DNA of 64,000 bases from Imbricaverruca yamaguchii. Lineage: Eukaryota; Arthropoda; Thecostraca; Neoverrucidae. The notes beneath the pieces are model-generated. The model was not told where the DNA came from. It searched no databases and saw only the letters and a list, made by a program, of their open reading frames with translations. A program made the position numbers and the translations under genes. The first letter of the stretch is position 1; every line of letters starts with the position of its first letter. The DNA lies in NCBI GenBank assembly GCA_034440575.1, contig JAOTOL010001341.1:447501-511500 (forward strand), given 5' to 3'. Below, piece by piece: positions 54,282 to 64,000 of this stretch.

Positions 54282-55681
54282 GGGTGGGTCTACTCTGTTG
54301 CCCAGGGCTGTTGCCGTGACCATATTCAGAAGCTACCGAACCAAATTACACCAAACCTTCACCAATCGATTCAGTTAGATCGATTTATCTGGGACTTTTG
54401 AATATGGGGACTCTTGCCATTACGCAAAGCTATAAAATTACCCCTCAAACTTGGAGCGGCCATTTTGAAATCATTTTGAAAGTGTTGCCGTGCCCATGCT
54501 CATAAACTGCTGCACCGAATTGACCGAAACCTTCACCATCCGATCCAGCATAGTCGATTTACCTGGGACTTTACAATATGGTGACCTTTTCCTTGACCTA
54601 AGGTCGCTGATTAAGTACATCTTTATTTTGAATTGTTGCCGTGCCCATGCTCCTAAACTACTGAACCGAATTTCGTGAAACCTTCACCAATAGACGTGAC
54701 ATGGTCTATATACTTGGGACTTTTGAATATGGTGACATTGGCCTTAGGTCAAGGTCATCAAAAAAGCACAAAACCATTTTTAAGACTTTTAACCACGCCC
54801 ATACTCTGAAACTACCAAATACGATTTCATGAAACCTTCACCAATCGACGGAACGTGTTCGATAAACGTGGGGCTTTGAATATTGTGACCTTGGCTTTAG
54901 GTCAAGGTCACCAAAATACACAAAATCGTTTTCTTGCCTATTTGACACGCCCATGCTCCGAAAGTACTGAACCGAATTTGATGAAACATTCACCAATCGA
55001 CGCGGAATGGGCGATATATTCTGGAGTTTAAATATGGTGACCTTGGCCGTCGGTCAAGGTCATAAAAAATGCGTAAAACTCATTTTAAGGGTAGTTGCGC
55101 CGCCCATGCTCCGAAAGTACGGAACCGAATTTCATGAAACCTTCGCCAATCGACGTGCCGTGGTCGATATACTTGGGACTTTTGAAGGTGGTGACCTCGG
55201 CCTTAGGTCAACGTCATCAAAAATGCATAAACTCATTTTAAGTATATCGACCATGTCACGTCTATTGGTGAAGGTTTCTCGAAATTCGGTTCAGTAGTTT
55301 AGGAGCATGGGCACGGCAACAATTCAAAATAAAGATGTACTTAATCAGCGACCTTAGGTCAAGGTAGGGGTCAACATATTGTAAAGTCCTAAGTAAATCG
55401 ACTATGCTGCATCGAATGGTGAAAGTGTCGTTCAATTCGGTGCAGCGGTTTATGAGCATGGGCACGGCAACACTTTCAAAATGATTTCAAAATGGCCGCT
55501 CCAAGTTTGAGGGGTAATTTTATAGCTTTGCGTAATGGTAAGCTTTGCGTAATGCGTATATTCAAAAGCCCCACATAAATCGACCCAACTGAATCGATTG
55601 GTGAAGGTTTGGTGGAATTTGGTTCGGTAGTTTCTGAATATGGTCACGGCAACAGCCCTGGGCAACAGAGTAGACCCACCC
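54282..55681. mobile_element. 1.4-kb foldback element with ~445-bp inverted arms and internal tandem repeats
   Basis: Arms at about 54282-54725 and 55235-55681 are inverted copies; both outer ends read GGGTGGGTCTACTCTGTTGC. The centre is a run of ~160-190 bp tandem units, each with CCGAA..., CTTCACCAATCGACG, TTGGGACTTTTGAATATGG and GGTCAAGGTCA. It is flanked by GTTTCCTTG (54273-54281) and GTTTCCCTG (55682-55690), 8 of 9 identical. The long TIRs and ~9-bp TSD suggest a Mutator-like foldback MITE. Confidence 0.75.
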
Positions 55682-55690
55682 GTTTCCCTG

Positions 55691-57640
55691 CCCGTTACTG
55701 GCTAGACTAACTGCAAATGCATGAAGCATAAATGCATGAAGCTATGTGTGTGTGTGAGTTTTGCCAGCCTGCCACCGTTTGGTGATATCGGCTGGTTTAT
55801 GAAGCTATCTGACTCAAGGCGATATATACCAGGTGGCGTCATCCCTATTGCGCAGCTTTCTGCGCAGGTCCTTATATGACGTCATCAGGGGTACACACCT
55901 AATATGGGCCAATCCGCTAAGACGCTGTGGAATATACGCAGTGTATGCGTGGTACGAGGGAGAAAATGAGGGTTTAAGACGTGCAGGTGCAAAACTTAGA
56001 GCGCTATAGTCCCAGATGGGATCTCCAATACCTTTTATACACATATTACACCCGGAAGAGCGTGCAAAGTGAGCTACGACAAGTTAAATATGGCAGAGAA
56101 TTAGCATCTCACAGCGGCGAAATGCAGTAAGGGGGTATCTGAAGCGTGGTTGTCGCCATGAGGGAATCAGGTGGGGGTCGAGTCCCCCAATCCGCATCAA
56201 ATTTAGCATTGGGCTTATGGTGCTGCATGGGAAAAGTGATTGACCGAAGAGCCTTTTAACCCCCTTTATGTGCGGCAGTGCCCCTGATTTAGGAGGCAAG
56301 GAAGGGGACAATCGTTTCTTTTGTTTAAGATCGACAGGACCATAGGGAGTACGTGAGAGGTAAACATTCCTTTTATGGGGGCATCTGTGAACCTCCGTAC
56401 CAGCTCAGCAACATGGGTGGAACTTCCAGAAAACGATTTGGGGGCCGCAATGCCTGGAGGCAACAGGGAGGTCTTCACTCGAGAGGCCCCCATTAGCGCC
56501 ACGCGTTAAAATATGGATGGGGAGGTGGGCTTACGGTAGTCGTAAGCGGGGGTTGACCCATCCCAAAAGTAAGTAAAATTTCACTCTAGATCGGAGGTTA
56601 CATTCGGCGGATGGACTGGAAAGCGCTCAGACATGGGGAGCTAAAAGCAGTCAGGCATGCATTGACGGTATTCCCTAGCAATGCGTTCAGAACTAGATCT
56701 GGATGATTAAAAACGCTCCTATACGTCCGCGTAGTCGACCTAGTCGGCTTACGTGCTGGTTGCGGCTCAGAGCATGAATGAAGGATCACAATCAAAATTC
56801 GTGGAGCAAAGAGACTGCACATCGTTCTTTCCACTCAATGCTCAAAGGCCTCATGATAAATGCAAGCAACAATGAAGTGGCATGTGCCACACCCGTTTCA
56901 TAGCAGTTCCAGAGCAGGATCGGGCGACACGAAACCAATGCGAAGTGCCGCCAGAACCGGCAGCACGGGAGGCGCCGCCAGTCCGCCCCTGGTCACGGTG
57001 GCAACAACAAGCACGCATACAAAGGGCAGAACCGTTCGACACGACACGACACACAGCAGAGACGGTGACACATGGCCGGCAGTGTGAGAGTGGACATCCT
57101 ATCGCTGGCTGTTGACATGCTGGCGCACCTGCCTAGATGCCAGCCTCTGCGCTCTGCCGAACAGAGTTCTTGCGCAACCAGCCGATGCGCATATGCAGCC
57201 TAACTCGAGTCAGCCTCCGTCTCACACAGCTAGCCACACTCCTAGCTTCGGCTGCCGGCTACTAATGACGCCCACCCCGCGCCTCACGATGCTGGTGTCG
57301 CCTGTGCAGGGTGAGTCTGTGATGAAGCAGACATCAGAATTCACTGGTTTGTTATCGCCATCTACCACGTATGTGGCATGCAGCGCCCGCCGCGACCGAT
57401 GGTATTAACCAAGAGCTGGACACAACGGCCAGGAGCGCCTCCGGTGCTTCAGACGTCGGACAGCCAAGCGCTGTATTGACGCTTCATTTTGTAGGCGACG
57501 AAGCCGGCAACGAAGGCAAGGTCGTCATGCTCCAGTCCCAGTTGATGATGATGGTCGTGTTAAAATTCATAATGTAAATCGAAGTGGCATCAAACTAATT
57601 GAACTGGTTCTTCATTTAGCTATACAAAGATAAGATATGA
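55691..57640. other. Unresolved stretch, possibly retroelement-derived
   Basis: Contains a TATAAAAG box on the minus strand near 56030-56045 and a minus frame at 56502-56266. A GC-rich region at 56880-57570 has short frames on the plus strand. None matches a family I can name. Mobile-element origin is likely from the setting but unproven. Confidence 0.35.
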
Positions 57641-58431
57641 AGATCAGGTAGGCAGCATATGAAGGATCCATATTTGATAGCAGTGACCAAGTACTATCGG
57701 TGACTCAGCAGGAGGAGGACTTTGGTGTTATTCTGAACACAAAATTTGGGGTATCAGAACAGACCAAAGAATCCAGGAAGTATGCACTGAGAATGCGTGG
57801 GGCAATAAATAGGAGTGTATCATACAGAAGTGAGGAACTCATCAGGGAGCTTTACCGTGCATGTCAGGCTACATTTTGAATACTGTGTCCAAGCTTGGTC
57901 TCCTAGTTATGAAAAAGATTGTTGGCTTTTAGAGAATACAAGAGGGCTGCAAAAATGGTTAATGACATAAGCAACCTGGCATGTGAGGAAAGATTGAGGA
58001 AATTGAACATCTTTTCACTTAGATATAGACAGTTGAGAGGAGATCTCATTGTGGTCTTTGAAATTGTTTATGGTCAGGAGAATGGATATATTGGGTAAAT
58101 ATTTCAATATAACAGAAATTATGCAATTAAAGGTCATTAATTCAAAATTAAAGTTAACCACAGCAGGACAAGGTTAAAACAGTCTTTCTTCGCCAACAGG
58201 ATAGTAGAACACTGGAACCGGCTGCCAAAAACCATTGTCAGTAGCAGCACACTGAACATCTGTAAAAACTTAGAGACAATCGTTATAAGAATAGAGGGGT
58301 TGCTTCACAGTATTCCAGGGAGGGCTGACCAACAAATTTTGTGGGCAACTGGTTGAGTGTTCAGAGTGCAACCAAGAAGGGCCCTTGTGGCACATAGTCA
58401 CACTCATCTTTTGTGACTTTATGTCTAAGAT
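57641..58431 (+). mobile_element. CR1 copy 5, 3' part, strongly decayed
   Basis: Aligns to CR1 copy 1 from the HVGKQH region to the 3' tail. It shows CVQAWSPSYEKDCWLL at about 57880-57930, LSNLACEERLRKLNI-type sequence and the AAGGGCCCTTGTGG tail at 58376-58390. Many indels. It is the oldest-looking CR1 copy of this family in the window. Confidence 0.85.
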
Positions 58432-60464
58432 GTTCCAAAATGCAGCAAGCATACCAGACAAGCATGATTCAATACTCCATACCATACAGATCTGATAGGT
58501 GTTGGAGTGTGCATGCCGCGAGCTGAATATGAAGTCCAGCTTCGCATGATATCGCTAGGTGCCGGGGCTACTAGGTGACCTCACCGGCCCATTAGGTGCT
58601 GCCGCCTGCGGCGGAAATGGGAACCGGGAAGAGAATAAGGGCGTGGTAACATTGGTAGTTTGGAGCTGGAGGAGTGAGCAGGGCGGAAGAATAAACCACG
58701 GACCGAAGATCCAGTCTCTCTGGAGAATCGTGTGTCGCGGAATAAGGAGGAATCGACACTCGAACAATAGGCAGGCTAATTCATGGAATGCCACCAGGAG
58801 ATGTAGGTGTTGGCACTTTGACATTATCTTCAGCTGCATCTGTAGGCAGGATCATAATCATCAGAGGTAAAGTGGTTGGAACAAAGGAATGAGGTGGTTG
58901 GATGAACTCCATCAGCTCTTTTTCACTCTGTCAACACGGTCTTATATGCATTTTCATCTCTTGAATACATAAGCATGTTGGTTGACAATCTCTTCTTTCC
59001 CTATGCTTCTTCCAGATGTTTGAAAAATGAACCATACGACACTGAATTGTATAAGATAAGAGATAAGCAGCATTATTGCAGTTCAAGGTAACCAGCGGAA
59101 CAAGTTTTACACACATTTTACCTCCATGAAACATACAAGGGATTATGTTTATTTAGGTTAAGCTAGGCTAGGAATCTGTTGTAAGCTATAAAAATATATG
59201 GGTGGGGAGATTATTTTTCTTGTAATTTAGTTTTTTTTTCAAAAACCGTTTTGGTAAAGTTAGGCTTTTCTTAATTTGAAATTTTTTAGAAGAAAACTTG
59301 CTTTCAAATTTTCCATTTCTACAAAAATATTTTGCTTCCTTGCATAGATGGCTGGGCTAGGCTAGATTGTGTTACCTCATTTTTTCTTGATTTGAAACAC
59401 TACCTTTTATGCTATATTACCAAACTCCAAGACCATTTTTGGGTGATGTGCTGTCTCCAAACTGAAAAGCATGCCTTTGCAGAGGAATTAAGTGGTTGCA
59501 TCATGTTGAGCACATTCACAAGCATTGCATTAGAAAAATAAATTTTTTGAAATAATAAATTACCTAAAACTGCAAATTTACCGGATAAGCAGAATCAGCA
59601 TATTATATGCCTAATACGGAACACACCTCAATTCCTATCACTAATTAACGACAGCAGAAGTTACTTTTAGCATTGCAACTACACACAAGACACACCACAA
59701 CGCAACACAATGCAACAGAACTACAACTAAAACGCACGCACATCGAACACATTGTGTGACATGAGACATAAAACAACCTACGATGGAACTATGTAAACAA
59801 CTACGCTATTTGTGACTCAACTTCGCTATCTAAGAATTTGAGAAAAAGCGTACCCCTAAAATACTGCATTTGTGATGGTAGTCGCGTATTTCCCAGCCTA
59901 ACTGAGGCTGATAAAATAACAGTTGAGCAGGATTCCAAAAGCACAAACGCGATATTATAAGATTTAGAAACTGGGTTCAATAGAAAATATTTCCATTTTA
60001 AACTGCATCAAACCATTAAAACGGCCCAAAAGGTGTACCCCAGATGACCTCATTTGTACTATTCGAGCCGACACACAGGAAGGCATGGGGATGACAGGGG
60101 CCTGATCTGACAGGAATAATGAAACTGCTGCTTTTGTCAACTCTTGCTGTAGATCGTAATAGCCACTGCACGTGGAGGGCATGTATTGTTAAATAAATAA
60201 ATAAATAAGTAGATAGAACTTAAACAGCATAGAACCCTCGATGTGCGTCAGAATCTACTATGCTACCATATTGGGCTTCCAAACAATTATTAAAATACCT
60301 TTAAAAGTGGAGATTCTTTCACCCGGAGCGCTATTTTCAAAGTTAACGTATTTTAATTGGGTTCACTTCTGTTGATTTCGGGGGCCAAAAGACATGATGC
60401 CCCCTTTGAGGCGCTTTGGGGGGGGGGGCTATGACCGGAATGGCGCCCCTTGGATCCGCTAGTG
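58432..60464. other. Right part of the hAT-like element, nothing coding recognised
   Basis: Short frames only. It ends in a G-run and the GGATCCGCTAGTG terminus. A (TAAA)n-like run is at 60190-60206. Confidence 0.4.
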
Positions 60465-60785
60465 AGTGTTGTCAAGAACACTTCCTTTTTGCCAATATAC
60501 TGGAAGCGCATCAGCGCCGATTTTTGTGGTCTGGCTTTGATAATTTTGTTTACTTTAACGGCCTATAACTTGAGTCATTTTCGGCCGATTTTCATTCTTC
60601 TTACTTTAATCAACGCGCCGGTCATTTCTAAGCAGGTAGACAAAAAATGGCGCATATCTGCTGGTAAAATTTGGAGTTATCTACGAAAAACCAGAGGGGT
60701 GGGTGCATTTCGCCCCCCCCCCTCCGCCTCCAGGGCGCGTGTTAATACTTAATAGTTAATACTAACGTAACTTGTATTTTTTAAG

Positions 60786-61067
60786 TTCTCATAGAGTACA
60801 GGGACGTCATGGAGCCTGTGGCAAACTGCCTGGACAAACTGCAGGGGGAGGACACCGCCTACATGGGCATCCTCCCGCCCAACCTCCACATCATGAGGAC
60901 CCTCCTGGAGAGGCAGAGGGACAGCGGCAACCTCCAGTATGCCAAGTCCCTGATGGAGGCCCTGCTCCGGGGCTCTGAAAAAAAGGTTTAGCCACCTGTA
61001 CGACGACATGGACATCGTCATGGTCACTGCCCTCCACCGCCACTACACCCCTGCCATCCTGAGGAAA
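60786..61067 (+). pseudogene. hAT pseudogene exon 8
   Basis: Continues directly from exon 7: LIEYRDVMEPVANCLDKLQG, then AYMGILPPNLHIMRTLLE, LMEALLRGSEK and, after a 1-nt shift in an A-run near 60983, RFSHLYDDMDIVMVTALHRH. These are the expected hAT transposase segments after the ...NDIDVQ end of exon 7. The C-terminal hAT dimerisation region is not seen downstream. The acceptor (TTTTTTAAG) and first codon appear slightly altered. Confidence 0.8.
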
Positions 61068-62034
61068 GTGGCTTTATTTCATATTGAAAGTGTATGGAAG
61101 TTTTGCTCCCTCAGAGATTTATCAGACATTTTCCCACTTTGTCTGCGGTAAACTTCCATTTGGCACGTGGATAGTCTATAGGACCTCGGCGTTTGCGATT
61201 TTGTAAACCCCCGGTTATAATTTCAATGGCTCTTGGCCATCTCACACATATATGCATCCAAGTCTTCATACAAACTCAGCCCGACACCATCTTAATCTGT
61301 TGTTAACAACGTTCACACACAATCTCCAACTTGCATACAGATCGATCTTCAAACACACTAACACTCATCTCACAAGATTAAATCTCAACAGTCATACAGC
61401 GGTTTCAGACTGGTCTGAGTCCGGGCGGCTGGTCACCGGCCAGCCGTCCGGACCGGTCTGGTCACTGGCCAGCTGTCATTCAACATTCCACTTCCTCATT
61501 CCACTCATAAACCATATGCATTCATTCAAGGCACACCTCCAGTCATATAGACCAGACATTGGCCACGTGGTATGACGTCTCTCATACTTCTGTCATTCCA
61601 CATACACTCGTATTGCATTCGGGACACACCTGACATTACAGGTTCACACTTCACACTACAGGCACACAACATACACTTCTGACATTACACAGATACCTGC
61701 ATTCGAGACATCACATCACAACCATACTACTGTCGTCTCACTGACATTCCATCCGGTCATATGCCCATTTGCCAATTTCAATTTATTGCATGTGCATTAG
61801 TACCAGCTGATTATAAACATGATCAAATCAAAAGTTCTATACATCATGCCAGTGAGTTCATCTTGCCAATTCTGACCACAGTTGCATCGGGTCTCCTCGG
61901 AGCCTAATATGCATGTAGCAAAGCATAGCGTATGTTTACCCCTCCAATCCTGTCTTGTGTCTAATATGCCCTCTATTTCTTGGTTGTCTCAATACAATCC
62001 TATTTTTCAAGACCAGTGTTAATCAAACTTTCAG
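61068..62034. other. Non-coding stretch, nothing recognised
   Basis: CA-rich, short frames, no domain or repeat family recognised. Confidence 0.4.
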
Positions 62035-62132
62035 CTGATTGGTTAGAAGAGGAGATGCACACCCTGCTGGAGGTAGCAAGTGAAATGCATTTGGACCAAA
62101 TGTTGGATGACAAGAGGCACCGCCACAAAAAG
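62035..62132 (+). pseudogene. Myb/SANT-like gene, exon with the start of the DNA-binding domain
   Basis: A 98-nt open segment with a TTTCAG acceptor and an AAG|GTAAGA donor. It encodes DWLEEEMHTLLEVASEM and HLDQMLDDKRHRHKK. The 'W..EE...LL' start and spacing fit the first two helices of a Myb/SANT-like (trihelix-type) domain. It joins in phase to 63154, giving KK-MYSDLLTRLTA. Confidence 0.5.
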
Positions 62133-63153
62133 GTAAGAATTGACAGCATGTGGATGCATTTTATTTGGGTTTCTTGCACCTGCATATTTGTTTCAAAATG
62201 TATATCTATTATTATTAATTATTGAACAACATACTAAATTTGATGTATAAATCAGTCTGTCATTGATCATGACAATACAACCGTATTTCAGTTGCATACC
62301 ATCAATATATTTCGATTTAGCTCATCCTGCTTTATTTCCTCCTTGGGCATCATCTATGGTTAGAAGTTGGAAACATAACTTAATGGCTCGCATATTTGGT
62401 TCAATATGCCCCATGTTGTCATCAGCTGGTTGTTGTGTGGAACATTTGTTGTTTGCATATTCACGCATTTGAATGCTTCAGTGGATGCTTCCATTAAAAT
62501 TTGCATGGCCAGACCAAGCCTAGATCCCAGACAAATGAGCTAACTTTGGTGAACTGGCAACATTTATGACACTTTATTTACATTTATACCCCTTCAGTGA
62601 TGCATACTCAGTTATACTTGGATATTTAACTAGCTGCACCACCATTAACCCTGTACTGGTACTTCGAGGCAGCACACCAACCTCGTACAAGCTTGCCGCA
62701 AGAAGCTGAAAAAGACTGCTATCTTTTCAGTGTGCATTATTGACCTATCCCAGGAGTGTGGCTGTGTCATTTCATTTGACTGACATGTCCATAGAAGGAG
62801 ACTAACTGGCATGTTGTCATCTGACCATCTTCTCCGAGCAGTTGAACCCATGAAAGCATCCAGTTGTTTGTGAAGAACTTCAGTTGAAAGTACGTTACAC
62901 ATTACACATTTTTTACCCTTGTTAGCACATGTTAGCTTCAGCTAACATGTGCCCCTGTCTGGTGTATTTTGTTATACAAATTGTCAATGTTGTCCATTTT
63001 GGTGCATATGTTGGGCAACAGTTGCCACTGTATAAGCATAGATTGTGCTAGGCTTGTTTGAATGATACCATGCTGGACACTGTTCTGCAGCAGGCAGCTT
63101 ATGTTCATTTTCCTATGGTAGAAAACTTATGCAGCCATTCATTTTTTTGTCAG

Positions 63154-63941
63154 ATGTACAGTGACCTTCTTACGCGACTGACAGCCTGACGCATGGAAAC
63201 GACTGCCGACAAATGCAAGGCGAAACTAAAAAACTAGCCAACAAGCACGAGCCCAAAGACAACCAGCGATGTGGTTGTGACGTTCCGTGACGGCAGCCAG
63301 CCGTTGTCGACCGCTGGCGATGACATTTCAACGTTGTGCGAAGTGACCGACATCGAGAGCCTGCTCGAGTGTACACATCCGCGTCGGGACCAGCTCCACA
63401 CCCTAGCCCATCCCGAGCTGCCAGCACGGACAGCCACAGCTGTGATCGCAAGAACAGGGGTGGGTCCAACCCATCCACGATCAGCTCTGGCGTTTTGGCA
63501 CCAGCGGGTGCAAGCTCGCTCTGCGATGGCAACCATGACGGCCTCTCGACCACCAGCGCTGGTGTCTGGACGCCAGCGGTCGGCAGCACGCCCCGTGACC
63601 GGCGGTCAGCAGCCAGTGGGGCGGAGGGCGGTGGTCGTGCTAGTGATGGCCTCAGCGCCACCCCACTTGCTGTGCACAGGCGCCAGCAGCGTCAAGGCAG
63701 CAACGGCTCCCAGTGGGAATCGTTGATATCCCTCTGGGAGGAGACTGCGTTGAGGGAGGAGGCTGCTTAGCAGCGGGACGCTGAGTGAGAGGAGGCCGCG
63801 CTCGAGATCAGTTGGCGTCTTCTGACGGCCATCGAGCGGTCGGCTGGTCAACTCGAGCGCGTGGTAGACATTATTGGGGATTTAGCGTCGGCTTTCAGGT
63901 ACCGACGGTCCCATGATCCGCAACGCCACCCACCACTGTGA
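63154..63941 (+). pseudogene. Myb/SANT-like gene, downstream exon, decayed
   Basis: After a TTTTGTCAG acceptor the frame reads MYSDLLTRLTA, a TGA, RMETTADKCKAKLKN, then a TAG: the end of a Myb/SANT-like DNA-binding domain ('..L...G...Ta.kCk.KlkkL'). Next come Ser/Thr/Pro-rich sequence, a frameshift (about 63400-63450), two ~84-nt imperfect repeats (STISSGVLAPAGASS / STTSAGVWTPAVGST), and SQWESLISLWEETALREEAA. After two more stops comes a helical C-terminus, LEISWRLLTAIERSAGQLER and VVDIIGDLASAFR, ending at 63941. The layout of an N-terminal Myb/SANT, disordered middle and C-terminal helix is usual for such proteins, many of them transposon-derived. Confidence 0.6.
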
Positions 63942-64000
63942 TGTGCTGCATCGCTGTGTGACGGCTGTGCGACAGCTCTGCATCGCTGTCTGCTGCCAGC

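Larger units (their letters stand above)
46829..60464. mobile_element. hAT-like element inside P1, 8-bp TSD, expanded to 13.6 kb by insertions
   Basis: Flanked by the 8-bp duplication AGTGTTGT (46821-46828, 60465-60472). Ends are CACTGGCGGATCT and, reverse-complemented, CACTAGCGGATCC. P2 shows the same host sequence without the insert (GTGTTGCAAGAACACTG, near 52975). 8-bp TSD and CA-starting ends indicate hAT. Its own sequence (46829-47028, parts of 47207-47690, 50930-51390, 53240-54270, 58440-60464) shows no recognisable transposase. Confidence 0.75.
46198..60741. mobile_element. TTAA-target DNA transposon (MITE-like), copy P1, split by a hAT-like element
   Basis: Flanked by TTAA (46194-46197, 60742-60745) with a 12-bp terminal inverted repeat CACGCGCCCTGG. 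Own sequence is 46198-46828 and 60473-60741, about 900 bp. It matches copy P2 (52212-53234) and, inverted, copy P3 (about 47690-50926) along its length. TTAA targets are typical of piggyBac and Kolobok elements. No transposase is seen, so it is non-autonomous. Confidence 0.82.
46108..60785 (+). other. Final intron of the hAT pseudogene, 14.7 kb, filled with nested elements
   Basis: Exon 7 ends FPFNDIDVQ at a GTAACA donor and exon 8 begins with LIEYRDVMEPVA. These two stretches are directly adjacent in hAT transposases, so everything between is intronic. It is occupied by the TTAA element 46198-60741 and its contents. Confidence 0.75.

Noticed and set aside
55814..56502. Possible LTR retrotransposon promoter or gag (TATAAAAG and a minus-strand frame)
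   Set aside because: No TG...CA termini, primer-binding site, polypurine tract or second LTR could be found, so no element is called.
58559..58870. Overlapping 94- and 103-residue frames, considered as a small gene or transposase fragment
   Set aside because: No recognisable domain, splice context or repeat relationship; composition gives no preference for either strand.

Overview
This is eukaryotic, intron-containing animal DNA. It carries a spliced lin-7 (Veli/MALS) gene, and its repeats are CR1-type LINEs, RNase H-bearing LINEs, a Penelope-like element, hAT and TTAA-target DNA transposons and a tRNA-related SINE. Scattered CCTAACC-like runs recall the arthropod TTAGG telomere motif, and the lin-7 protein looks arthropod-like. 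I infer an arthropod, possibly a crustacean or chelicerate, but cannot name the species. There are no bacterial operons, rRNAs or CRISPR arrays.

Layout. Positions 1-18.4 kb are essentially one old minus-strand CR1-type LINE ('LINE-3': ORF1 with PHD finger, endonuclease, reverse transcriptase). It was opened by successive insertions: a plus-strand CR1 copy, an 8-bp-TSD hAT MITE, two tail-only micro-insertions, a twin-primed CR1 copy and a 10.7-kb composite RNase H LINE ('copy A'). Copy A contains another LINE with a SINE inside it, plus an unexplained ~3-kb block. 18.8-23.2 kb is non-coding, with TA/GT microsatellites and a 5'-truncated Penelope-like element. 23.2-36.2 kb is lin-7 (four exons, 197 aa). 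Its 10.9-kb second intron holds a minisatellite and a minus-strand CR1 copy, which is split by a complete 6-kb RNase H LINE ('copy B') with a 12-bp target duplication. 38.8-40.6 kb is an intact single-exon MFS transporter gene on the minus strand. 41.7-42.1 kb is a long GACAGA microsatellite.

43.5-61.1 kb is a decayed, intron-containing hAT transposase/ZBED-like gene. Its last intron is 14.7 kb and holds a TTAA-flanked transposon, inside that a 13.6-kb hAT-like element with an 8-bp TSD, and inside that more TTAA elements, CR1 copies and a 1.4-kb foldback element. 62.0-63.9 kb is a decayed two-exon Myb/SANT-like gene.

Only lin-7 and the MFS gene look like functional host genes. Lin-7 is a cell-polarity and synaptic PDZ scaffold; the MFS protein is a membrane transporter. 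The rest is a layered record of transposition. The most striking pattern is a set of six 31-80 bp insertions, each with an 11-13 bp target duplication, consisting of little more than the 3' tail of the RNase H LINE.
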